Below are positions 44,952 to 56,250 of a stretch of 64,000 bases of DNA, one piece after another. The DNA is from Eledone cirrhosa (lineage: Eukaryota > Mollusca > Cephalopoda > Octopoda > Eledonidae): the NCBI GenBank assembly GCA_964016885.1, contig OZ024757.1:26048954-26112953 (forward strand). Reading direction: 5' to 3'. A program made the position numbers and the translations under genes. How positions within the stretch are numbered: position 1 is the stretch's first letter; each line of letters starts with the position of its first letter. The notes below the pieces were generated by a model. It was not told the origin of the DNA. It saw only the letters and a program-made list of their open reading frames with translations, and ran no database searches.

Positions 44952-45680
44952 CGTACTATATTCTTTATCGCATTACTATATCACATTATCTTATTATAAT
45001 TTTCATCTTTTAATATACTATCTTTCCTAGCCATAACATTAATTTATATTCACCCTAAAACTCAATACAACACTAATCACCATTTATTTTGACATTCCTT
45101 TTAAATTCACTATACAAGATACATTCAACTATCAGTTTGACAATCCCCTTCTTTCCTAATAGATTTTTATGCCATTTCTACTAACACCTTTCAACCATTC
45201 CTTTCAAAGGGTCATGACCTCAACTAAAGTGTATTACTTTTCATCTTAACACCATATGAAAAAAACAATTTGTTCGTTAGTTCTTCAACTACACACATGA
45301 TACTAATTCTGAGTAAAATTATTATTGCTTTTGAAAACAGCCGGTGATATGCATGTAAGTAAATAGTCTCTCTATCTGATAGTTTGTAAACTTACATAGA
45401 TCAATAACTGAGTATAGATACAATGTATTATCACCATCTAGAAACGATCGTAAAGCAGTGAAGTATATCTCTAATGACTTGATTTTTTATTTCATTGTTT
45501 TAACTTATATAATGTTTTAACTTATATAATGTTTTAACTTATATAATGTTTTAACTTATATAATGACTCTGTTTTCCTTTTAATGTTTTATTGTTTTCTG
45601 AGATTTATCTTAACCTACAACATTTTCAACATATGGATTACATTGAGTTCTTCATACAGAATAGACCCCACAACTTACAG
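44952..45680. other. AT-rich intron DNA
   Basis: No gene recognised. TTTTAACTTATATAATG is repeated four times at 45498-45565. Parts near 45440 and 45640 are related to the flanks of the palindrome at 41.5 kb. Confidence 0.55.
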
Positions 45681-45688
45681 TGGATACC

Positions 45689-45689
<1 letters not shown>

Positions 45690-45765
<76 letters not shown>

Positions 45766-45849
45766 TTAATATAGATTCCTATCCTATTGAAATATGTATA
45801 ACAATAGACTACACATACACAGATGGTGGTGGTGGTAGTAGTAGTAGTG

Positions 45850-45898
<49 letters not shown>

Positions 45899-45972
45899 TA
45901 GTAGTAGTAGTGGTGGTGGTTGTAGTAGTGGTAGTAGTGGTGGTGGTTGTAGTAGTAGTAGTGGTGGTGGTT

Positions 45973-46010
<38 letters not shown>

Positions 46011-46770
46011 GGCGGTAGTAGTAGTGGTGGTAGTAGTAGTAGTGGTGGTGGTGGAAGCAGCAATGAAACCAAATGGTGCAATGAGTCGCCTTAAACACAA
46101 TATCAATGCAATACTATAATGGCCTGGCATTGTTTCTTCATGTGCAATATCTACCACCACCACCACCTACTAACATCGTTACAGGGCCCCTAACACTACC
46201 CCCCACCACCACCTACTAACATAGTTATAGGGCCCCTAACACTACCCCACCCCCCACCTACTAACATCGCTACATGGCCCCTAAACTACTGCCCCCCCCC
46301 CACTACTAACATCGTTACATGGCCCCTAAACTAACCCCCCCACCACCTACTAACATCGCTACATGGCCCCTAAACTAACCCCTCCTCCACCACCTAGCAT
46401 TTCTACTGACCCCCCCCCCCCCTCCGACTAGCACAACCACTACCACCACTGCTACTACTACCACCACTACTACTACTACCACTACCACCACCACTGCTAC
46501 TAGTACCACTACCACCACCACTGCTACTACTACCACCACTACTACTACTACTACCACTACCACCACCACTGCTACTAGTACCACTACCACCACCACTGCT
46601 ACCACTACCACCACTGCTACTACTACCACTACCACGACCACGACCAGAGCCACCACTGCTACTAGTACCACTACTACTACCACCACTGCTACTACTACCA
46701 CTACCACCACCACTGCTACTACTACCACTACCACCACCACTGCTACTACTACCACTACTGCACTACCTCT
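45690..46770. repeat. Microsatellites and trinucleotide arrays
   Basis: (TG)n(TA)n(GA)n at 45690-45766; (GTA/GTG)n at 45823-46055; a run of CACCACCTACTAACATCG, GGCCCCTAAAC units of about 45-50 bp at 46150-46385; (CCACTACTG)n-type repeats at 46430-46760. The long Val, Thr, Tyr or His frames here are translations of these repeats. Confidence 0.95.
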
Positions 46771-46922
46771 CCTATGTACATATTACTTCAACTTTACATA
46801 ATATATTAACTGGACAAACAACTCACAACAAAGACAATAACACTCACAACCCACACACACATGTATCCATTATATATGTATATATCTCTCTCTCTCTGTC
46901 TATATATATACACACACACATA

Positions 46923-47021
46923 CAGGATGTCCCCCAATAATATATACACATTTTGATTACCTGTACAGGCAACATTTATTAGAATGCTGATGGGATGTGT
47001 ATACACTTTGGGGACATCCTG
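46923..47021. mobile_element. 99 bp MITE with Tc1/mariner-like ends
   Basis: CAGGATGTCCCCCAA..GGGGACATCCTG, flanked by TA. Inner part includes AACATTTATTAGAATGCTGA; similar CATTCTAATAAAAGTG sequence occurs inverted in the element at 53805. Confidence 0.8.
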
Positions 47022-47068
47022 TATACATATATACCTATATACACTCTCATACATTATATATACATACA

Positions 47069-47109
<41 letters not shown>

Positions 47110-47544
47110 TCTCTCATACATTATATATATATACACCAATATATATATATATATATACACACACACTCTCTCGTACATTATATTTACATACACCAATATC
47201 ATCATCAACGTTTAACGTCCGTGTTCCACGCTTGCATGGGTTTGGATATATATCTATATATATATACATACACACACTCTCTCATACATTATATATACAT
47301 ACACCAATATATATATATATATACACACACTCTCTCATACATTATATATATACATACACCAATATATATATACACACACACTCTCTCGTACATTATATAT
47401 ACATACACCAATATATATATATATATATATACACACACTCTCTCGTACATTATATATACATACACCAATATATATATATATACACACACTCTCTCATACA
47501 TTATATATATACATACACCAATATATATATACTCTCGTACACCA

Positions 47545-47583
<39 letters not shown>

Positions 47584-47608
47584 CTCTCATACATTATATA
47601 TACATACA

Positions 47609-47643
<35 letters not shown>

Positions 47644-47800
47644 GCACACTCTCATACATTATATATACATTCACCAATATATATATATACACACACACAC
47701 ACTCTCTCATACATTATATATACATACACCAATATATATATATATACACACACTCTCTCATACATTATATATACATACACCAATATATATATATATATAA
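47022..47800. repeat. Compound TA/CA array, about 60 bp higher-order unit
   Basis: ACACACACTCTCTCATACAT, TATATATACATACACCAATA recurs about eleven times. A truncated retroposon tail interrupts it at 47199-47247 (ATCATCATCAACGTTTAACG, CACGCTTGCATGGGTTTGG). Confidence 0.95.
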
Positions 47801-49072
47801 TATTAATTCAAAATATTAACAAAATAGATATTCTTGTGATCAATTATATTTTATTATACATATTTCAGAGGTACTGAGTTAAGTTCAACAGTACGTCCTC
47901 GTCAGATAAAATAAAATAATACATGACATACCCTGACATATTAGATGGTTAAGATTTAGTCATGGTAGTGATTAACTTATGACAAAACTCAATATTTATA
48001 CCCTAATATTGAGAACATGAGATAACATAATACAAACAATAAAGAGGGTGTGTGTAATAGAGTTTAAGAGATACATGGCATCAATATAACAGTTATAACA
48101 TTTTTAATTTTAAAAACTACTAGAGAAAGAGGAGGGAAAGGAAAGCATTGAGGAAGAAACAGCTGATGTGATACAATATTTAGTAGGTGGCTTGAAAAAA
48201 CGGATGAAAGATGATTAAAGAAAGAGAGAGAGAGACAAAGGGGAGTAATTTATGTTCAATTTTATATACACAGATATCCATATTTGTAACACATGTCCAA
48301 AATAATATAGTTGGCGGTTAATTTTCAAAATATTTAATTTAAGATATTTCAGGGTAATGAATAATATTTAGAAATTAAACATCCATACCATTACTGGTGG
48401 TGGCCACACAGGTAAAACAGGTATGTATTCAGATATAACCCCCATATGCCCATTACCACCCCAGGTTCTACTTTTACTGAAAAGCATTGAAAGGTTCAGT
48501 TTGGGTATCGATTCATTTACCCATCCCTTCATCTACCTATCTACTGTGTGTGTGGAGAGAGAGAAAGAAAGAGAAAGAGATGAGAACGAGAGAGAGAGGA
48601 AGTGAGAGAGAGAGAGAGGAAGTGAGAAAGGGAGAGATACAGAGGAAGATCTGAACCCAGTACTGGACTAGTAATTTTTTTTTTATCAATCTCAAAGAGA
48701 TGAAAGGCAAAGTTGACCTCGGCAAGATTTGAGCACATAGAGCTGGAAAGAACACTGCAAAGCATTCTATCCAATGTCTTAACAACTCTGTTAATTCACC
48801 TCCTAGACAAGGGGCCGGAGACTCCCGGCCAGTGGGCCACATTCAGCCCACCAAGTTTCAGTCTTAGGCTGAATTATTTTGGATTAGAATACCGACTAGA
48901 GAACATATCTAGCCACAAGACTCACTTAGCTGAACGTAATTTTTTGCATGACAGTAACAAACAGGCAAAACAAGTATCTCATTAAACAATTTACCATTTC
49001 TGTCTGTGTTTTATTTCTAGTAAGGAATGTCATTAAAGTAATATCACATAAATTTCATTGTTCTTTAACTCT
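47801..49072. other. Intron DNA, no gene recognised
   Basis: Near 47860-47900, ACTGAGTTAAGTTCAACAGT, ACGTCCTCGTCAGAT resembles the end region of the family described under the hammerhead-like finding (minus strand CTGACGAGGACG). (GA)n tracts occur at 48550-48640. Around 48690-48770 lies a decayed SINE (GATGAAAGGCAAAGTTGACC). Confidence 0.5.
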
Positions 49073-49335
49073 TTAACATCTGAGATTTTGTTTTGAAACG
49101 GTTAAGCCATGATCCCTAATTCTGGCTGGATACAGCCAGTTTAACCCTTTAGCATTTACATTACTCTACATTTACTATTATATTTTCATGGTAAAAGCTT
49201 TACCTCACATAATATCGAATCTATGGGATTTTGATGTTATTTATTTGAGAACAATACCTTAACATCAGTATGGGTGGCCAGTTTGAACAGAAAGAGGTGA
49301 GAGAATTATGGCTGGTTTAAATGCTAAAAGGTTAA
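49073..49335 (+). mobile_element. piggyBac-like MITE composite
   Basis: ATCTGAGATTTTGTTTTGAA leader as at 1195, then TTAACCCTTTAGCATTTACA (49142) to AAATGCTAAAAGGTTAA (49335). Confidence 0.75.
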
Positions 49336-49389
49336 ATCCTAGGATTAAGGTAGTCTTCTGGACAGAGCAATCTGAAGCCGAGCAAATTT

Positions 49390-50215
49390 ATTACATTTTG
49401 ATATCATGGCCCACCGATGAGACACTGCATAGGAATATGGCCAACTGAGACATTTCATAGCAATGTGGCCTACCAACAAGACACTCCATAGCTATGTAGC
49501 CTACCAACAAGACACTCCATAGCTATGTGGCCTGCAGACAAGACAGTCCATAGCTATGTGGCCTGCTGACAAGACATTACATAGCTATGTGGCCTACCAA
49601 CAAGACACTGCATAGCTATGTGGCCTGCTGACAAGATACTTCTTAGCTATGTGGCCTGCTGACAAGACACTGCATAGCTATGTGGCCTACCAACAAGACA
49701 CTGCATAGCTATGTGGCCTGCTGACAAGATACTTCTTAGCTATGTAGCCTGCCAATGAGACACTGCATAGCTATGTGGCCTGCTGACAAGATACTTCTTA
49801 GCTATGTGGCCTGCTGTCAAGACACTACATAGCTATGTGGCCTGCTGACAAGACATTACATAGCTATGTGGCCTACCAACAAGACACTCCATAGCTATGT
49901 GGCCTGCAGACAAGACACTCCATAGCTATGTGGCCTGCAGACAAGACACTCCATAGCTATGTGGCCTGCCAACAAGACACTCCATAGCTATGTGGCCCGC
50001 TGAGGAGACACTCCATAGCTATGTGGCCCGCTGAGGAGACACTCCATAGCTATGTGGCCCGCTGAGGAGACACTCCATAGCTATGTGGCCCGCTGAGGAG
50101 ACACTCCATAGCTATGTGGCCCGCGGAGGAGACACTCCATAGCTGTGGCCTGCTGACAAGACACTACATAGCTATGTGACTTGCCAATGAGACACTGCAT
50201 AGCTATGTGGCTCAC
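49390..50215. repeat. Tandem repeat, about 31 bp unit, roughly 26 copies
   Basis: CATAGCTATGTGGCCTGCTG, ACAAGACACT with variants (CCTACCAAC, CCCGCTGAGGAG). A run of near-identical CCCGCTGAGGAG units at 49990-50130 indicates recent local expansion. It ends about 85 bp from the exon at 50299. Confidence 0.92.
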
Positions 50216-50298
50216 ACATCCCAAAAGATTGCTGACCCCTGTTCTATACCATCATCATCATCATCATCATCATGAACACAAAACGAAACAGAACTTAC

Positions 50299-50442
50299 CA
50301 TAACTCTGGCCCACATCAGAGTTGTATGGACAGTGATGTCTTTGGAATTACGTACTTTCCACCAAAGATATGCTGAACCCAGTAACATAATACCAAATGC
50401 TCGAACCATGAACAAGTGGACTCCATCCACACGAACTTCGAC
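50299..50442 (-). CDS. Multi-pass membrane protein, internal exon (first-repeat start)
   Basis: Acceptor TGTTCTGTCTTTTACAG, 144 nt, donor GTTATG|GTAAGT, the best splice pair in the gene; phase 0 both ends. It encodes 48 residues from VEVRVDGVHLFMVRAFG through IMLLGSAYLWWKV (membrane segment) to TTLMWARVM. It is the paralogous counterpart of the exon at 39899-39753. The frame is open upstream and downstream, but only this block is bounded by consensus sites. Confidence 0.87.
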
Positions 50443-50524
50443 CTGTAAAAGACAGAACAGAGGTGTAAATAAAATAAAAGGCTAGAATATAGCGCCAAGG
50501 GTTTTCAGGTTAAGAAGGAGGGTG

Positions 50525-50660
50525 TCATCATCATCATCACCATTTTACGTCCATTCTTCCACGCTAACATGGGTTAGCAAGTTGGGTCAGGTGACTGTGT
50601 CTCTCGCATATACAAGAGTTTCTGGTTGGTTTTCTACAGCTGGATGCCCTTCCTAAAGTG
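50525..50660 (-). mobile_element. Retroposon tail, truncated
   Basis: ATCATCATCATCACCATTTT, CACGCTAACATGGGTTAGCA, TCTACAGCTGGATGCCCTTC. Confidence 0.75.
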
Positions 50661-51543
50661 TATATATATATTTATTAAATGTACAGAATGTTCTTAAACT
50701 AGTCCTTATCAAGCCCTCTTCTTTAGTCTTCACATTTATTATTACTATCTATCTCTATATATATATAGTTGTGTGTGGGTGTGTGTATTTATATATATAC
50801 ACACACATCACTAGAGAGGTTATTCTGCCCTTGACATGACAAAAGGATCGACCTGACCTTTTAGTCCTGCCAAAAGACTACTACTAAAAGTAGATTATTA
50901 ACTGGTGATGCCAGTTAAGGAATAAATAGGCGAGAGAAATTCTACAGCTCACCATACAGTATAATGAATTAATTCTCTATACAAATATATATATATATAT
51001 ATATATATGTAGCTCTGAACTTCTGATACTTTTTGGTTATCAGACCCTGCTTGTTCTCCCTCAAGTGTTTACAACACCCAAATTATTTTAGTAAAAGACT
51101 CAATATATATATTTATATAAAATGGCGTTGGTGAAATAACAGCCTTACATTACAGGAAATTGTGAAACTATTGTTGCAAAAAAAATTAACAGAAAAACAA
51201 AATGATGGTAAATAAAATGATAGAGGAAGAGGGAAAAGGTGAGAGAGAGGGTAAGGGTGAGAGAGAGAGTAGGGGTGCGAGAGAGAGAGTAGGGGTGAGA
51301 GTAAAGATATATGTAGAATGAGTCCAACCCTTGCAAGCAGGGAAAAGCAGCTGTAAAATGATGATGATGATGATGATGAAATGATAGAGGAGAAAGAGAG
51401 GTAGAAAGAGAGTTATATCTTTATTACCATCTGTCTAAGAAGTAGGAGCTCCCCCCACCCCATACATACGCACATACAATTTTTAAAAATGTCTCGCATT
51501 CCCTTTAATACACCATGTATGTATATTTTATATATATATATAC
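50661..51543. other. Intron DNA with microsatellites
   Basis: Contains the dispersed unit TCCTTATCAAGCCCTCTTC at 50703, TA/TG microsatellites, and a GAGAGAGAGTAGGGGT array at 51240-51305. GGGAAAAGCAGCTGTAAAAT..GATGATGATG at 51340-51380 is a decayed LINE tail on the + strand. Confidence 0.55.
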
Positions 51544-51544
51544 A

Positions 51545-52135
51545 TCATCATCATCACCGTTTTACCTTCGTTCTTCCACGCTAGCATGGGTTAGACGGGT
51601 TGTCCTGTTGTGGACAGTGTCCGGTCGGTTGACCATGCCTTGCTCATATGGCAACAGATTCTGGCTTGATTTCTACAGCTGGATGCCCTTCCTAACACCA
51701 ACCTCATTTACAGTGAGTGCTGGGTGCTTTTTCCGTGGCCCCTACACGTCCACTTTACTGTGTGGGCTGGGTGCTTTTTTGCCGTGGCACCTCACAACCA
51801 CTTTGCAGTGGGAGGGTGTGGGGCCATATTGTCTATATGCTTCAGCTTCGGCTTGTACCCATGGGGGGGGGGGGGTCTTCTGTATTACTGCGGGACGCCA
51901 GAGGTCACGGTCGTGTGTCATCACCTTTGAGAGGTGTAATTGGGTAAGGTCGGTTTTTATCACCTCATCCCAGGTCTTCTTGGGTCTCCCCACTTCGCGG
52001 TTTCCATCGACTTCTAGTGCTCTGCACACTTTTATGCAGCTGTCATCCTTCATATGCATCACATGTCCATACCAACGCAACCGCCTCTCCTGCACACAGC
52101 ATTTGATTCCTCTTATGCTCAGTCTCTCTCTCCAT
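51545..52135 (-). pseudogene. 3' end of an RTE-like LINE with RT C terminus
   Basis: From the 3' end: ATCATCATCATCACCGTTTT tail, CAGCTGGATGCCCTTCCTAA, then coding. The minus-strand frame at about 52130-51885 gives RGIKCCVQERRLRWYGHVMH, DDSCIKVCRALEVDG, GRPKKTWDEVIKTDLTQLHL and DRDLWRPAVIQKT, the same C terminus as 13741-13992 but without its stop. It is 5'-truncated at a TATATA run and is better preserved than the long copy. Confidence 0.85.
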
Positions 52136-52229
52136 TCATATATATATATATATAATATGTATAAACAGAAATAACAACATAATCGGTACAGTATATGGAA
52201 GGGATATATTAGGTTCACGCTTGATATAG

Positions 52230-52295
52230 CAGGAAGAGGGTCTTAACGTTTTGGACGCTGGTCCTTCACCAGAAGAAAGAATGAGAAATAAAATA
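52230..52295 (-). repeat. Retroelement end with hammerhead-like core
   Basis: On the minus strand: CTGGTGAAGGACCAGCGTCC, AAAACGTTAAG, then CTATATCAAGC. GGAC/GTCC can pair around a CAGC loop. The counterpart at 58332 shares GAAGGAC, AAACGTT and TATATCAAGC. Confidence 0.4.
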
Positions 52296-52493
52296 GATTG
52301 AAGGGACGGGTGGGGTGGAATTGGAAAAAATGTATTTAGATAAAATAACAGGTCCATTCATGGTGACATCTCTTATGTGCATGTATATTTATATATGTGT
52401 GTGTGTATGTATTATATACATATATATATATGTATATATGCCCCAGCATGGCTGGAACAGGTAAAAGAGTATATATATATATATATATGTATA

Positions 52494-53176
52494 CAGGGTG
52501 AGAACGAGAGTTGTTTGCAATTTTCAACTGCTAATTTTATGCAAATTTTTTTTACTTCAGTTGTCACTCTTGTCTTCATAAAAACAGTGACTATATTTCC
52601 ATTATTTATTTTCAGAATAATTGATTATGAATAATTTTGAACCTCCAAATTTGTGGAATCCGCGCCGGGAGGACAAATAAGGAAATTTCAGACTTTCTCA
52701 GCGTCAGCAGGAGAATGGTGGAAAAGGTCAGAAAGGAATTGGAAGATTCAGGATTCGACTACGAAGCAACATCAGAGAGGAAAACACATGATCGACGATA
52801 TGACGCCTTCAGAACGCCCGAGTTTGTCGCTGAAGTTCAGGATATCATCAACAATGAACCCAGCAAGTCGATGCGTGCCTTTGCAAGGGAGAAAGGCGTG
52901 GATGAAAAGCTCATTAGGCTGGTGGTACATGAAGGCATTCACTACATTTCATACAAGATGAGGAAAGGACAATTTCTGTCAAAGGCGATGCAAGAAAAGC
53001 GACTGAAGCATGCAAAGAAGCTGATCAACAAGTTGAAACACCCACTGAAGCCAAACATGCTGTGGTTTTTCTCCGACGAGAAAAACTTCTGCCAAGACCA
53101 GAGGATTAAAAAATAAAACTACTGTGTTATTTTTTCCTAGACAGTAATCTTGCGAGCAAATATCGTCCGCACCCTG
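52494..53176 (+). mobile_element. Mariner-type transposon, 3' half deleted
   Basis: 683 bp, flanked by TA. Left end CAGGGTGAGAACGAGAGTTG; right end, reversed, CAGGGTGCGGACGATATTTG. Encodes only the N-terminal half of a transposase. Confidence 0.85.
52637..53116 (+). pseudogene. Mariner transposase, N-terminal half
   Basis: The real start is probably ATG at 52627 (MNNFEPPNLW), but 23 bp present in the second copy (59.7 kb) are deleted here after GTGG, shifting the frame; the open frame from 52637 is read after that. It includes a helix-turn-helix start AGRTNKEISDFLSVSRRMVE, a second DNA-binding stretch around SMRAFAREKGVDEKLIRLVV, and the first catalytic Asp in LWFFSDEKNFCQDQ. It then stops (RIKK) where the C-terminal half has been deleted. 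Confidence 0.85.
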
Positions 53177-53240
53177 TATATATATATATAGATATGTATG
53201 TGTGTGCATGTGTTATATATCTACATACACACACACATAT

Positions 53241-53590
53241 CATCATCAACCATAATTGCATAGTAACACATGCTGTCATGTGTATTACACAGCTGGTCAA
53301 ATCAGATGACCACATCTTGCACATACGACCTATATTTACTTGCTTTTCTACGGCTGGATTCCCTTTCTAATGCCAACCACAATTCAGTGGGTACCAGGAA
53401 CTTTTTCTCATGGCACTACCATGACCACCTTACAGAGTGGACTGGGTGCTTTTTTTGTCATGGTACCAGTACTATTTCCTTATAGGGTGTACTGGGTACA
53501 TTTTGTCATAGCACCAACCAGTACTACCAGCTTATTACCATCTTATTAGTGAGTACTGAGAACTTTTTCTCGGCTGGCAAAAGACAAACC
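53241..53590 (-). mobile_element. Diverged retroposon tail
   Basis: CATCATCAACCATAATTGCA, TCTACGGCTGGATTCCCTTT, CTTACAGAGTGGACTGGGTG, with the last block tandemly repeated (GGGTGTACTGGGTAC). Confidence 0.6.
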
Positions 53591-53804
53591 ACTAACTTTA
53601 TTGATATACTTCAGAGAAACTCCAGTCTGAAGTCTGAAGACATTTTTGGAGTGGTGGAGGATATATAAACAGTGAAGATGGAGTGAGACATCTGGCATAA
53701 ATCTGTTACTCTAATTCAATTGTTGGTTTGGTGTCAATTTCTCTATGTTTAAGTTAAGGTAATTAACAGTTTACACAGACATTACATATATATACACATA
53801 TATA
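53591..53804. other. Intron DNA, nothing recognised
   Basis: Short AT-rich stretch between a retroposon tail and a small MITE. Confidence 0.5.
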
Positions 53805-53879
53805 CAGTGTCACCCAAAAATGTATACATACTTCAGCAGCATTCTAATAAAAGTGTGTATACATTTTTGGGACACCTTG
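53805..53879. mobile_element. 75 bp MITE with terminal inverted repeats
   Basis: CAGTGTCACCCAAAAATGTA..TACATTTTTGGGACACCTTG, flanked by TA. It resembles the element at 46923 in its ends and its CATTCTAATAAAAG core. Confidence 0.8.
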
Positions 53880-53901
53880 TATATACACACACACACACAT
53901 A

Positions 53902-54145
53902 TCATCATCAACGTTTAACGTCCGTGTTCCACGCTTGCATGGGTTTGGACGGGGGTATTCCCACTTGAGGCAAGAGTGATTGTCTTGCTCGCATAGGACT
54001 GTCTGGCAGGTTTTCTACAGTTGGATGCCCTTCCTAACACCAACCACATTTACAGTGTGGGTCTGGGAGGTTTTTACCGTGTTGCCTACACGGCCACATT
54101 ACAGCGTGGACTGTGTGTTTTTTTGTCGTGACACCTACACGATCT
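53902..54145 (-). mobile_element. Retroposon tail, long copy
   Basis: ATCATCATCAACGTTTAACG, CACGCTTGCATGGGTTTGGA, TTTTCTACAGTTGGATGCCC, AACCACATTTACAGTGTGGG, CCGTGTTGCCTACACGGCC. Collinear with the 3' 200 bp of the LINE at 14140-14345. Confidence 0.8.
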
Positions 54146-54202
54146 CATTTGTTTCGGCCTATATATATAAATGTAATCTGAGTTTTTCGAATATTAATAA
54201 AT

Positions 54203-54377
54203 TGTTTCTACTTTTGGCACCATGCCAGCAATTACCCAGTGTATTACTGGTACTTTATTTTATCGACCCCGTAAGGATGAAAGGCAAAGTTAACCTCGGC
54301 GGGATTTGAACTCAGATCGTAAAGGGACGTAACTCTATGCTTCAAAGCATGGTGTCAGACCCTCTACCGATACTGCC
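54203..54377 (-). mobile_element. tRNA-derived SINE (near complete)
   Basis: TTTCTACTTTTGGCACCATG, TATTTTATCGACCCCGTAAG, GCGGGATTTGAACTCAGATC, CCCTCTACCGATACTGCC. A box and B box as in 19001-19170. Confidence 0.85.
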
Positions 54378-54411
54378 AATCCACGAAAATATATAATATT
54401 TTCTAAAATAT

Positions 54412-54725
54412 ACAGTGACTGATTTGTATATCAGCAGACTGGCTGATCAGTCAGATCTGCATATTAGCAGATCCACTGATCAGCCAGATTTGTATATCAG
54501 CTAACTGGCTGATCAGTCAGATCTGCATATTAGCAGATCCACTGATCAGCCAGATTTGTATATCAGCAGACTGGCTGATCAGTCAGATCTGCATATTAGC
54601 AGATCCACTGATCAGCCAGATTTGTATGTCAGCTGACTGGCTGATCAGTCAGATCTGCATATTAGCAGATCCACTGATCAGCCAGATTTGTATGTCAGCT
54701 GACTGGCTGATCAGTTTCCTGTATA
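54412..54725. repeat. Tandem repeat, about 64 bp unit, rich in TGATCA
   Basis: GACTGGCTGATCAGTCAGAT, CTGCATATTAGCAGATCCAC, TGATCAGCCAGATTTGTAT repeats four to five times. CTGATCAGTCAG and CTGCATATTAGCAG are near-palindromes, so each unit can fold. Confidence 0.9.
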
Positions 54726-54807
54726 TGAGCGATCAATCGCCGGCTTTGCAATATTCAAAAGAAAAATACACAAACAAACCAATTCCGCTCTACATGGCTC
54801 AATACAA

Positions 54808-54900
54808 TAAATGTAATCTGAGTTTTTCAAATATTAATAACTGTTTCTACGTTTGGCACAAGGCCAGCAATTATCCCAGTGTATTAGTGGTACTTTATTT
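54808..54900 (-). mobile_element. Truncated, duplicated SINE and flank
   Basis: AATGTAATCTGAGTTTTTC and TTTCTACGTTTGGCACAAGG repeat the flank plus SINE start found at 54170-54245. The SINE stops at TACTTTATTTT, where the 21 bp minisatellite begins. Confidence 0.8.
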
Positions 54901-56250
54901 TGGAGGTGGTGATGATGGTGTGTTGGAGGTGGTGATGATGATGGTGTTGGAGGTGGTGGTGGTGATGGTGTTGGAGGTGGTGATGATGGTGTTGGAGGTG
55001 GTGGTGATGATGGTGTTGGAGGTGGTGATGATGATGGTGTTGGAGGTGGTGGTGATGATGGTGTTGGAGATGGTGATGTTGGAGGTGGTGATGATGGTGT
55101 TGGAGGTGGTGATGATGGTGTTGGAGGTGGTGATGATGATGGTGTTGGAGGTGGTGATGATGGTGTTGGAGGTGGTGATGATGATGGTGTTGGAGGTGGT
55201 GATGATGGTGTTGGAGGTGTGTGGAGATGATGGTGTTGGAGGTGGTGGTGATGATGGTGTTGGAGGTGGTGATGATGGTGTTGGAGATGGTGATGATGGT
55301 GTTGGAGGTGGTGGTGATGATGGTGTTGGAGGTGGTGGTGATGATGGTGTTGGAGATGGTGGTGATGATGGTGTTGGAGGTGGTGATGATGGTGTTGGAG
55401 ATGGTGATGATGGTGTTGGAGGTGGTGATGATGGTGTTGGAGATGGTGATGATGGTGTTGGAGGTGGTGATGATGGTGTTGGAGGTGGTGGTGATGGTGT
55501 TGGAGGTGGTGGTGATGATGGTGTTGGAGGTGGTGGTGATGATGGTGTTGGAGGTGGTGATGATGGTGTTGGAGGTGGTGGTGATGGTGTTGGAGGTGGT
55601 GGTGATGGTGTTGGAGGTGGTGATGATGGCGTTGGAGGTGGTGATGATGATGGTGTTGGAGGTGGTGATGATGGTGTTGGAGGTAGTGGTGATGGTGTTG
55701 GAGGTGGTGATGATGGTGTTGGTGATGATGGTGTTGGAGGTGGTGATGATGGTGTTGGTGATGATGGTGTTGGAGGTGGTGATGATGATGGTGTTGGAGA
55801 TGGTGATGATGGTGTTGGAGGTGGTGGTGATGATGGTGTTGGAGGTGGTGTTGGAGATGGTGGTGATGATGGTGTTGGAGGTGGTGTTGGAGATGGTGGT
55901 GATGATGGTGTTGGAGGTGGTGGTGATGATGGTGTTGGAGGTGGTGTTGGAGATGGTGGTGATGATGGTGTTGGAGGTGGTGGTGATGATGGTGTTGGAG
56001 GTGGTGTTGGAGATGGTGGTGATGATGGTGTTGGAGGTGGTGGTGATGATGGTGTTGGAGGTGGTGTTGGAGATGGTGGTGATGATGGTGTTGGAGGTGG
56101 TGGTGATGATGGTGTTGGAGGTGGTGATGATGGTGGTGGTGATGATGGTGTTGGAGGTGGTGGTGATGATGGTGTTGGAGGTGGTGATGATGGTGGTGTT
56201 GGAGATGATGGAAGTAATGATGTTGTTGATGGTGATGATGACTACATAAG
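54901..56250. repeat. 1.35 kb minisatellite (GGTGATGATGGTGTTGGAGGT)
   Basis: More than sixty units of 15-27 bp, nearly all multiples of three. A higher-order 60 bp unit (GGTGGTGTTGGAGATGGTGG plus flank) is repeated at 55840-56140. Very long open frames on both strands (Gly/Asp/Val, Met/Leu/Val, His/Leu/Gln, Thr/Ile/Ser) follow from the three-base periodicity. Confidence 0.95.

Larger units (their letters stand above)
42983..50298 (-). other. 7.3 kb intron with LTR fragment and simple repeats
   Basis: Bounded on the minus strand by ATG|GTAAGT and TTCTTTAG. It contains a 35 bp minisatellite, a collapsed Ty3/Gypsy element, trinucleotide arrays, a MITE and the 31 bp array. Confidence 0.8.

Noticed and set aside
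45675..46755. Poly-Val, poly-Thr, poly-Tyr/His frames
   Set aside because: Products of GTA/GTG and CCACTA trinucleotide arrays in several frames on both strands.
46984..47877. Open frames of 297 and 274 residues rich in Ile, Tyr, Thr and His
   Set aside because: They read TA/CA microsatellite DNA and run straight through an inserted retroposon tail.
49390..50215. 31 bp repeats as a CRISPR array
   Set aside because: No spacers between units and variation spread along the unit; minisatellite.
52377..52634. 85-residue frame upstream of the mariner transposase
   Set aside because: Runs from a TA/TG microsatellite into the transposon terminal repeat and untranslated leader.
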